This document shows, piece by piece, positions 1 to 4,702 of a stretch of 5,104 bases of DNA. Where the stretch lies: the NCBI GenBank assembly GCA_014378345.1, contig JACMNW010000028.1, positions 1-5,104 on the forward strand, read 5' to 3'. Each line of letters begins with the position of its first letter. The first letter of the stretch is position 1. This DNA comes from Pseudorhodobacter sp. Lineage in GTDB: Bacteria; Pseudomonadota; Alphaproteobacteria; Rhodobacterales; Rhodobacteraceae. The notes below the pieces were generated by a model. It did no database searches, was not told the DNA's origin, and was given only the letters and a program-made list of their open reading frames with translations. Made by a program: the position numbers and the translations under genes.

Positions 1-291
1 AACATTTTCTTTGCCTGTGGGGCACTTATCGGCGGGGCTGGGGGTGCGTTGCAAGCCGCGTCCCGCACCATGATGGTGCGCCACACCACGCCCGATCACG
101 CGGCGGAAGCATTTGGCCTGTTCGCCCTATCCGGCAAAGTGGCCTCGTTCATCTCGCCCTTCCTTATAGCAATTGCCACCACCGCCAGCGGATCGCAGCG
201 CATCGGCATTTCGCCCCTTATCGCGCTGTTTCTTATAGGTCTTTTCCTGTTAGTTTGGGTCAGGCCAATGGGGGAACGGGCAATTCGATGA
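1..291 (+). CDS. UMF1-family MFS transporter (Atg22-like), C-terminal part
   Basis: This is the 3' end of a gene that enters from before base 1; 96 codons are visible, ending at TGA 289-291. The protein has three hydrophobic stretches (about residues 1-19, 40-64 and 69-91), so it is the last part of a polytopic inner-membrane protein. The small-residue run GGAGGALQAASR, followed by AEAFGLFALSGKVASFISP and then GSQRIGI, is the pattern I know from the last helices of the UMF1/Atg22-like branch of the major facilitator superfamily. The substrate of bacterial members is unknown to me and nothing here reveals it. An ATG at 61+ codes for internal Met residues and is not a start, because the reading frame is open to the window edge. 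The stop overlaps the mepA start (ATGA at 288-291), so the two are probably co-transcribed and translationally coupled. Family call fairly sure, function unknown. Confidence 0.82.
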   Translation, partial: NIFFACGALIGGAGGALQAASRTMMVRHTTPDHAAEAFGLFALSGKVASFISPFLIAIATTASGSQRIGISPLIALFLIGLFLLVWVRPMGERAIR

Positions 292-1178
292 TCCGCATAT
301 TTGTTCTGACCTTGTCGCTGCTTTTGCTAAGCCCACCTGCCAGTGCCGAAAATCTTGCCAACCAGTTGTTTGGAGCACAGGAAAATCCATCCCGCCAAAC
401 CCCGATGCCTATCGGAAGCTATGCGCGCGGCTGCGGGGCGGGTATGGTCGAATTGCCCGAATCCGGGCTAAGCTGGCAGGCCATGCGCCTGTCCCGGCAT
501 CGCAATTTCGGCCAACCCGTGCTGATTGATTACCTGATAGACCTTAGCCAGTTCGCCCAACAAATCGGATGGGCAGGTCTTTATATCGGCGATATGGGCC
601 AACCGCGCGGCGGGCCGATGACATCGGGCCACGCCAGCCACCAGATAGGCCTTGATGCCGATATCTGGATGCTACCGCCCCGCCGCCTTGATTTGACGGC
701 CAGAGAACGCGAGAATATCAGTTCGGTCCCAGTGCGATCCGCTGATCAGCGGTCTGTTACATCCAACTGGACGGCTGCACACCGCGCCTTGATGCGCGCC
801 GCGGCACTGGACCCCCGCGTTGACCGCATTTTCGTGGCTGCCGCAGTGAAAATCGAAATGTGCAAAACGGCAAAACGAAAAGACAAAGACTGGCTACAAA
901 AAATCCGTCCCATTGCGGGACATGACACACATTTCCACGTCCGCCTGAAATGCCCTAAGGGTGCGCGCCTCTGCGAAACACAAAAGCCAACAGTGGCAGA
1001 CCTGTCCAAAGGCGGTAACGGATGTGATGACACCCTGATGTATTGGGTTACCGACTACCTTAACCCGCCAAAACCCACCAAAAATCCCAAAAAACCTGAA
1101 AAACCCGAACGCGGCCCACGAGATTTTACGATGGCAGATCTGCCAAAACAATGCGCCGCAGTTCTGTCGTCGGATTGA
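288..1178 (+). CDS. mepA: Penicillin-insensitive murein endopeptidase MepA
   Basis: MepA is a periplasmic zinc enzyme of the LAS (lysostaphin/D-Ala-D-Ala peptidase) fold that cuts D-Ala-meso-DAP cross-links in peptidoglycan and is not blocked by beta-lactams. The 296-residue product starts with a signal peptide (MIRIF then a Leu-rich core, ASA cleavage site after residue 20). H118 and D125 in HQIGLDAD and H217 in GHDTHFHVRL match the zinc ligands of the E. coli enzyme, and H212 and H215 match its catalytic histidines with the same spacing. Six cysteines remain after the signal (C49, C192, C222, C229, C246, C289), consistent with the three disulfides of the E. coli protein. Residues 260-278 are a Lys/Pro-rich stretch that may be a flexible or wall-contacting segment. 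I chose the ATG at 288 over an in-frame ATG at 255 because it places the signal peptide at the N-terminus and gives an ATGA overlap with the upstream stop. The gene overlaps the next one by 28 bases. Confidence 0.95.
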   Translation: MIRIFVLTLSLLLLSPPASAENLANQLFGAQENPSRQTPMPIGSYARGCGAGMVELPESGLSWQAMRLSRHRNFGQPVLIDYLIDLSQFAQQIGWAGLYIGDMGQPRGGPMTSGHASHQIGLDADIWMLPPRRLDLTARERENISSVPVRSADQRSVTSNWTAAHRALMRAAALDPRVDRIFVAAAVKIEMCKTAKRKDKDWLQKIRPIAGHDTHFHVRLKCPKGARLCETQKPTVADLSKGGNGCDDTLMYWVTDYLNPPKPTKNPKKPEKPERGPRDFTMADLPKQCAAVLSSD

Positions 1179-2047
1179 CCCTTTGCCTGATGGGGGCATG
1201 GGGATTGGAAGGCAGCAGCGCCCGGCCAATGCCGGTTGGGTTTGTTTCATCCTTTCATTGGCAAAGCGATGAGCCACAGTTCGGCGGCTTTTCCGCGATT
1301 GCAAGTGATACAGATGGCATGGGTTTTGTTACGCTTACGGATAAAGGACTGTATCTATCGGCCCGCATTTTGCGCAATAAGACTGGCCGCATCACCCGGA
1401 TAATCGCTAACCCCCTGCAAAGATTGCACAGCAAGGACGGGCGGCCCTTTGGCCCCTACGCCAGTGACGCCGAAGGCCTGGCCATCGCGGCCGATGGTAC
1501 TGCCTATGTGTCGTTTGAACGTGTGTCGCGTGTCGCCCGGTACGATACCTTAGGCGCCCAAAGCCTGTCGCTGCCAAAACATCCGGCGTTCAAATCCATG
1601 CTTGAAAATGAATCGCTTGAAGCTTTGGCTATAGATGCAGCGGGCACGCTTTATACTTTGCCAGAGCGTCCCAAAGGGCCCGCGCAGTCCTTTCCGGTTT
1701 ATCGGTTCAAAAATGGCGTCTGGGATCAGCCTTTTAGCCTGCCAAAGCGCGGGCTGTTTCTTGCCGTTGACGCGGACTTCGGCCCTGACGGTCGGTTCTA
1801 TCTGTTGGAACGCCAGTTCTACGGTCTTTCCGGTTTCGCAAGCCGGGTGCGCAGGTTTGTGATTGGCCCCGATGGCCCAGAAGCAGAAGAAACCCTGCTT
1901 CAGTCTATGCCCGGTCAGCATGACAATCTTGAAGGCCTGTCCGTCTGGCGCGATGCAGCGGGTTCCCTGCGCCTTACGATGATTTCTGACGACAATCTGT
2001 TTTTCTTACAACGCACCGAAATCGTTGAATACAGCGTTCCTGATTGA
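1151..2047 (+). CDS. Secreted esterase-like activity of phytase family protein
   Basis: The 298-residue protein fits the 'esterase-like activity of phytase' (phytase-like, PF13449) family of beta-propeller proteins. Recognisable elements are FGGFSAI (residues 45-50), DAEGLAI (106-112) followed by DGTAYVSFER, NESLEALAI (153-161), FGPDGRFYLLER (210-221), DNLEGLSVW (258-266) and MISDDN (277-282) near the C-terminus. Repeated short beta motifs of the 'DG.xYV' kind suit propeller blades. The N-terminus MRRSS followed by a short hydrophobic stretch and GSSA (about residue 24) reads as a Sec signal peptide, so the protein probably acts in the periplasm. True phosphatase or esterase activity is not shown by the sequence, and family members are mostly uncharacterised. 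The ATG at 1151 has no clear Shine-Dalgarno and lies inside mepA, so translation is probably coupled. A TTG at 1175 overlapping the mepA stop would remove the basic N-terminus of the signal and is less likely. Confidence 0.85.
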   Translation: MRRSSVVGLTLCLMGAWGLEGSSARPMPVGFVSSFHWQSDEPQFGGFSAIASDTDGMGFVTLTDKGLYLSARILRNKTGRITRIIANPLQRLHSKDGRPFGPYASDAEGLAIAADGTAYVSFERVSRVARYDTLGAQSLSLPKHPAFKSMLENESLEALAIDAAGTLYTLPERPKGPAQSFPVYRFKNGVWDQPFSLPKRGLFLAVDADFGPDGRFYLLERQFYGLSGFASRVRRFVIGPDGPEAEETLLQSMPGQHDNLEGLSVWRDAAGSLRLTMISDDNLFFLQRTEIVEYSVPD

Positions 2048-2128
2048 CGCAGCCGCTTCGCAAAGCTAAAGCACGCGCCTGCCCCAAAAAGGCCAAGTTT
2101 CCGCAACCTTGTCAAAACGGACATAAAT
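2048..2128 (+). other. Short intergenic gap before yhhQ
   Basis: Eighty-one bases separate the phytase-like gene from yhhQ. I looked for a preQ1 riboswitch, which would make sense ahead of a queuosine precursor transporter, and for a terminator or promoter. Only a 4-bp hairpin (GCTT/AAGC around 2055-2066) and an A-run at 2085-2089 are visible. Neither has the flanking elements needed for a call. An ACGGA at 2118-2122 is a modest ribosome binding site for yhhQ, 6 bases before its ATG. Confidence 0.4.
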
Positions 2129-2749
2129 ATGAAATCCCTGATTCCCGGCATCCTTGCCATGGCGGCCATTGTTTTGGCATCCAACATTCTTGTGCAGCAC
2201 CCGCTTGGCCTGTGGCTGACATGGGGGGCCATCACCTATCCCTTTGCGTTTTTGGTGACAGACCTCACCAACCGCATTCAAGGCCCCGTCGCCGCCCGCC
2301 GCGTCGTTCTTGCCGGTTTCGTCACCGGCATTGCTTGCTCGTTGATAGGCACGCAAATCATCGGCGAATTTGGCCCCTTAGTCACTTTGCGTATCGCTAT
2401 CGGTTCCGGCACTGCCTTCCTTGCGGCGCAGCTGCTGGATGTCGCCGTTTTTGACAGGCTTCGCCGGGCCGCTTGGTGGCGTGCCCCCCTCATCTCTACC
2501 TTGGTCGGATCAACCCTTGATACCGTGTTGTTCTTTACCATCGCCTTTTCGGCTACGCTGATCTGGCTGGAACCCGCAAATGATGTGTCTTGGGCAACGG
2601 CCACCCAACCCCTGCTTGGCTTTGGCCCGGTGGCACCGTTTTGGGTGTCACTTGCCGCTGCCGATTGGTGTGCCAAAATCACCCTCGCCATCGTTGCACT
2701 TTTGCCATTCAGGCTAACTGTCGCAAAATTGACCGCAAAGGTAGCGTAA
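2129..2749 (+). CDS. yhhQ: Queuosine precursor transporter YhhQ (VUT family)
   Basis: The 206-residue product is a very hydrophobic inner-membrane protein with about six helices (roughly residues 5-22, 29-46, 58-78, 87-106, 118-145 and 170-195). It carries the family signatures of YhhQ/DUF165 (PF02592): TWGAITYPFAFLVTDLTNR at 31-49, an AARR pair at 55-58, RIAIGSGTAFLAAQLLDV at 88-105 with VFDRLRR next, WWRAPLISTLVGSTLDT at 116-132, and the late motif DWCAKI at 179-184. These line up segment by segment with E. coli YhhQ, which imports 7-cyano-7-deazaguanine (preQ0) and related precursors for queuosine modification of tRNA. Length is close to the family norm. It is set apart from its upstream neighbour by 81 bases and may have its own promoter, though none is obvious. 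The likely role is salvage of queuosine precursors. Confidence 0.93.
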   Translation: MKSLIPGILAMAAIVLASNILVQHPLGLWLTWGAITYPFAFLVTDLTNRIQGPVAARRVVLAGFVTGIACSLIGTQIIGEFGPLVTLRIAIGSGTAFLAAQLLDVAVFDRLRRAAWWRAPLISTLVGSTLDTVLFFTIAFSATLIWLEPANDVSWATATQPLLGFGPVAPFWVSLAAADWCAKITLAIVALLPFRLTVAKLTAKVA

Positions 2750-2755
2750 AACCTT

Positions 2756-2783
2756 TTGACAAACACAAAATATGTGCCACTTT
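2756..2783 (+). promoter_or_regulatory. Candidate sigma-70-type promoter for the arfB leader
   Basis: A perfect -35 hexamer TTGACA lies at 2756-2761, just past the yhhQ stop. The best -10 at a normal distance is CACTTT at 2778-2783 (16-base spacer), which keeps only the two most conserved positions (A2, T6). A better-looking TTATAT at 2786-2791 is 24 bases away, too far for this -35. A start near 2788-2792 would place the proposed antiterminator arm (2792-2803) at the very 5' end of the RNA. The -35 is convincing, the -10 is weak, and an alternative sigma factor cannot be excluded. Confidence 0.5.
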
Positions 2784-2804
2784 CCTTATATCGGCAACCA
2801 TTTG

Positions 2805-2820
2805 AAAGGAGGTGATCCAG
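2805..2820 (+). promoter_or_regulatory. Extended Shine-Dalgarno: 16-base complement of the 16S rRNA 3' end
   Basis: AAAGGAGGTGATCCAG is the exact reverse complement of the conserved 16S rRNA 3' terminus (CTGGATCACCTCCTTT). Ordinary ribosome binding sites in this window match 3-5 bases at most. The GGAGG core (2808-2812) sits 7 bases before the GTG at 2820, the ideal spacing. A match of this length could bind the 16S tail of a 30S subunit unusually tightly. The same bases form the 5' strand of helix P1, so ribosome binding and folding compete. The 16S gene of this genome is not in the window; the match is to the universally conserved sequence. Confidence 0.85.
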
Positions 2821-2876
2821 TGTCTAGAGTGATGTTGGAGACTTGCGTCGGGACAGTCATGGGGAGTGTCTTCTAG
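2820..2876 (+). CDS. Candidate 18-residue leader peptide
   Basis: A GTG start at 2820 opens an 18-codon frame, MSRVMLETCVGTVMGSVF, ending at TAG 2874-2876. Support for translation is the ribosome binding site, the strongest in the window, at perfect spacing. There is no homology I can recognise. The peptide is mildly hydrophobic (five Val, counting the internal ones only four; three Met including the start) and has no run of a single amino acid that would point to classic amino-acid attenuation. In-frame ATG codons at 2832 and 2859 are possible internal starts but lack their own binding sites. The stop codon lies in the 5' arm of hairpin P2, and the terminator starts about 70 bases downstream. 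The likely role is a regulatory leader peptide for arfB, in which the act of translation rather than the product matters. The product could instead be a small functional protein. Confidence 0.6.
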   Translation: MSRVMLETCVGTVMGSVF

Positions 2877-2896
2877 GAGCAATCTTCTTAAAGACA
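2867..2896 (+). other. Hairpin P2 over the leader-peptide stop codon
   Basis: TGTCTT (2867-2872) pairs with AAGACA (2891-2896). After a bulged C2873, TAGGAG (2874-2879) pairs with TTCTTA (2885-2890) around a 5-base loop CAATC. This gives 12 bp with two G-U pairs. The 5' arm contains the leader TAG stop, so a terminating ribosome would melt it. An alternative pairing of TCTAGAG (2823-2829) with TTCTAGG (2871-2877) would exclude it. Only hand pairing supports this. Confidence 0.45.
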
Positions 2897-2945
2897 GACC
2901 ACTGATTGGATTTGAAGCCTAACTGGCCCATCTCCTAAGATCTCG

Positions 2946-2982
2946 GAAAGGGTTGCCGTAACTGGCGACCCTTTCTCTTTTT
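2946..2982 (+). terminator. Intrinsic terminator upstream of arfB
   Basis: The stem is GAAAGGGTTGCC (2946-2957) with GGCGACCCTTTC (2964-2975), 12 bp with one T-G wobble, around the loop GTAACT, followed by the tract TCTTTTT (2976-2982). This is a textbook rho-independent terminator on the + strand only; the minus strand has no T-tract after the stem. It ends 23 bases before the arfB ATG and is within the reach of the leader, so it either ends a short RNA or attenuates arfB. Its 5' arm is also complementary to 2792-2803. Confidence 0.88.
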
Positions 2983-3005
2983 GTGAACTATGCCATAACC
3001 CGGAT

Positions 3006-3428
3006 ATGCTGCGCATCAACGACACCATCACTATCGCCGACTGGGAGCTTTCTGAAAGCTTTACCCGATCTTCCGGGCCGGGCGGGCAGAATGTGAACAA
3101 GGTATCCACCGCTGTAGAACTGCGGTTCGAGGCAGAACGGTCACCGCATTTCACAACCTCGCAAAAGGTGCGCCTGAAACGTCTGGCGGGCAGGCGCTGG
3201 ACCAACGAAGGTGCGATCGTGATCCGTGCCGAAGAAACCCGATCTCAGGCCCGCAACCGCGAGCTGGCAGAGGCGCGCTTGGTGGAAATGATCTTGGCCG
3301 CCCTGATAGCCCCCAAACGCCGTATTGCCACCAAACCCACCTACGGCAGCACACAGCGCCGATTGGTCGCCAAATCCGTGCGCGCCAACGTCAAAGCGGG
3401 CCGCGGCAAAGTTGAGGACGCAGAATGA
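3006..3428 (+). CDS. arfB: Alternative ribosome-rescue factor ArfB (YaeJ)
   Basis: ArfB is a release-factor-like hydrolase that enters the empty mRNA channel of stalled ribosomes with its basic C-terminal tail and frees the nascent chain with its GGQ loop, a backup to tmRNA trans-translation. The 140-residue product has GPGGQNVNK at residues 24-32 with GGQ at 26-28, the same length and GGQ position as E. coli ArfB. The globular domain continues with STAVELRF (34-41), GAIVIRAEETRSQARNRE (69-86) and ARLVEMI (90-96). From about residue 103 to the end the tail is rich in Arg and Lys (APKRR, QRRLVAKS, KAGRGK), the part that binds the mRNA channel. The ATG at 3006 fixes the correct N-terminus but has no proper Shine-Dalgarno, only GGA one base upstream. 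It follows a terminator and leader RNA, suggesting attenuation, and its stop overlaps the next start (ATGA, 3425-3428). Confidence 0.95.
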   Translation: MLRINDTITIADWELSESFTRSSGPGGQNVNKVSTAVELRFEAERSPHFTTSQKVRLKRLAGRRWTNEGAIVIRAEETRSQARNRELAEARLVEMILAALIAPKRRIATKPTYGSTQRRLVAKSVRANVKAGRGKVEDAE

Positions 3429-4702
3429 CCGAAAGTTTTGCAGACCGCCGCGCCCGCCTGATGGGGCCAAACGTGCCGACCTTTTACCAATCCCCGGTGC
3501 ACATCGTCAAAGGTCAGGGCGTCTGGCTGTGGGATGCAAACGGAAAGCGTTATCTTGATTGCTATAACAACGTGGCGCATGTCGGCCATTGCCACCCGCG
3601 CGTGGTAGCGGCGATTGCAGGGCAGGCAGCAACGCTGAACACCCATACCCGTTATTTTCACGATGGCGTACTTGATTACATCGAACGCCTGACAGCCACG
3701 TTAAACCACGGCATCAGCCAGGCCATCATGGTTTGCACCGGATCAGAAGCGAACGATATTGCCCTGCGTATGGCCCAAGCCGTCACTGGCAAAACCGGCA
3801 TGATCGCCACAGACAACACCTACCACGGCAACACCACCGCCGTCAGCCAACTGTCCACCCGCAAACCGCCGATTGGTGGCTATGCCCCAAACATCCGCCT
3901 TGTGCCATCGCCCGAAACCTTGCGTCCGGTTGGCGGCACGGTTGAGGGCCAGGCGAGCGCCTTCGCAGCCCATGTGACCCGCGCCATTGCGGAACTCGAA
4001 GACGCAGGTTTCGGCTTTGCCGGAATGCTGTTTTGCCCGGTTTTCGCCAATGAAGGTTTGCCCACACTGCCGCCCGGCTTCCTTGCCCCCACGATCAAAG
4101 CCATCCGCCAAGCAGGCGGCGTAGTGATTGCTGACGAAGTGCAACCCGGCTTTGGCCGGGTCGGCAGCCACTTTTGGGGCCATGATCTGATGGGTATTGC
4201 CCCCGATATCGTTACCGTCGGCAAACCCATGGCCAATGGTCACCCGGTTGCCGCCGTTCTTGCCCGCCCCGATGGGATGGCCGCCTTCCGCGATGCCTTT
4301 AACTATTTCAACACCTTTGGTGGCAATCCCGTTTCCGCCGCCGCCTGCAATGCGGTGCTGGATGTGATGATAGACGAAGGCTTGCAACAGAACGCGGCTG
4401 TGGTTTCCGCCCATATTCTCAACCGCCTGCGTGCCCTGCGTCACCCGTTGCTGGCCGATGTGCGCGCGACGGGAATGTTCTTTGGCGTGGAATTTGTGAC
4501 CGACGCCGCCATGACCCCCGCCACCGAATTTGTGGCCAATTTGGTGGAAGTGATGGTTGATCGTGGCTTTATTCTGAACAAAATCGGCCGTGGTGGTGGG
4601 GCTTTGAAGATCCGTCCGCCTTTGCCATTTTCGGTCGAAAATGCCGATCAATTGGTTGATACGCTTGCCGATGTTCTTAAAATCCTGCCCGTCCCCGCAT
4701 GA
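3425..4702 (+). CDS. Class III aminotransferase-fold PLP enzyme, ETNPPL/PHYKPL-like phospho-lyase
   Basis: The 425-residue protein is a fold-type I PLP enzyme of aminotransferase class III. K267 in VGKPMANGHP is the expected Schiff-base lysine, D237 in IADEVQPGFGR contacts the pyridine nitrogen, and GSEAN (106-110), TYHGN (132-136) and FNTFGGNPVS (295-304) make the cofactor site and dimer contacts. NNVAHVGHCHP (48-58), TRYFHD (75-80), HFWGHD (249-254) and LKIRPP (394-399) closely follow the animal ethanolamine-phosphate phospho-lyase (ETNPPL) and 5-phosphohydroxylysine phospho-lyase (PHYKPL) rather than ordinary omega-transaminases. Those enzymes eliminate phosphate and ammonia to give an aldehyde. 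The adjacent downstream kinase supports a phosphorylated substrate. The exact substrate (phosphoethanolamine, phosphohydroxylysine or another amino-alcohol phosphate) cannot be read from the sequence. Both ends overlap neighbours by ATGA, indicating a coupled operon. A generic aspartate aminotransferase-family label would be the usual automatic annotation. Confidence 0.85.
   Translation: MTESFADRRARLMGPNVPTFYQSPVHIVKGQGVWLWDANGKRYLDCYNNVAHVGHCHPRVVAAIAGQAATLNTHTRYFHDGVLDYIERLTATLNHGISQAIMVCTGSEANDIALRMAQAVTGKTGMIATDNTYHGNTTAVSQLSTRKPPIGGYAPNIRLVPSPETLRPVGGTVEGQASAFAAHVTRAIAELEDAGFGFAGMLFCPVFANEGLPTLPPGFLAPTIKAIRQAGGVVIADEVQPGFGRVGSHFWGHDLMGIAPDIVTVGKPMANGHPVAAVLARPDGMAAFRDAFNYFNTFGGNPVSAAACNAVLDVMIDEGLQQNAAVVSAHILNRLRALRHPLLADVRATGMFFGVEFVTDAAMTPATEFVANLVEVMVDRGFILNKIGRGGGALKIRPPLPFSVENADQLVDTLADVLKILPVPA

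Larger units (their letters stand above)
2790..2982 (+). ncRNA. Structured leader RNA / candidate attenuator upstream of arfB
   Basis: This is the expected transcript from the candidate promoter to the end of the terminator T-tract, about 190 nt. Hand folding shows four elements. An outer helix pairs CGGCAACC (2792-2799) with GGTTGCCG (2951-2958), then continues TTT (2801-2803) with AAA (2947-2949) after one mismatch. Helix P1 pairs 2807-2814 with 2929-2936 and 2817-2821 with 2922-2926 across a 2x2 internal loop. Hairpin P2 spans 2867-2896. The terminator hairpin occupies 2946-2975. The outer helix and the terminator share 2947-2957 and so exclude each other, while P1 covers the Shine-Dalgarno and start codon of the mini-ORF. 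It may work as a cis-acting leader for arfB, or be released as a small RNA ending at the terminator, or both. I do not recognise it as 6S, SRP, tmRNA or a known riboswitch. The pairings are directly visible; the function is inferred. Confidence 0.6.

Noticed and set aside
255..287. Longer N-terminus for mepA starting at ATG 255
   Set aside because: It would add eleven polar residues before the signal peptide and deepen the overlap. The ATG at 288 gives a proper signal and ATGA junction.
894..1304. 136-codon minus-strand frame across the mepA end
   Set aside because: It is antisense to two well-supported genes, with no recognisable domain.
2048..2128. preQ1-type riboswitch ahead of yhhQ
   Set aside because: The A-run at 2085-2089 is suggestive, but no 5-bp P1 stem or matching loop sequence precedes it.
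2044..2454. 136-codon + strand frame overlapping yhhQ
   Set aside because: It has a TTG start, a His/Arg/Pro-rich unnatural composition and covers yhhQ in another frame, whereas yhhQ is clearly a real family member.
2736..2757. Terminator of yhhQ: AAAGGT/ACCTTT hairpin around the stop codon
   Set aside because: The stem is only 6 bp with an 8-base loop, and it is followed by TTGACA, not a T-tract.
2820..2876. Classic amino-acid attenuator (trp/his/leu type)
   Set aside because: The mini-ORF has no run of a single regulatory codon, and the downstream gene is not biosynthetic.
2790..2982. 6S RNA, SRP RNA, tmRNA piece or known riboswitch
   Set aside because: There is no long central-bubble hairpin, no SRP tetraloop domain and no tRNA-like end. 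The layout fits a translated leader with a terminator better.
3743..4651. 302-codon minus-strand open frame
   Set aside because: It lies wholly inside the phospho-lyase gene, has Gly/His-rich low-complexity composition, no homology I recognise and no binding site. It is a codon-bias shadow.
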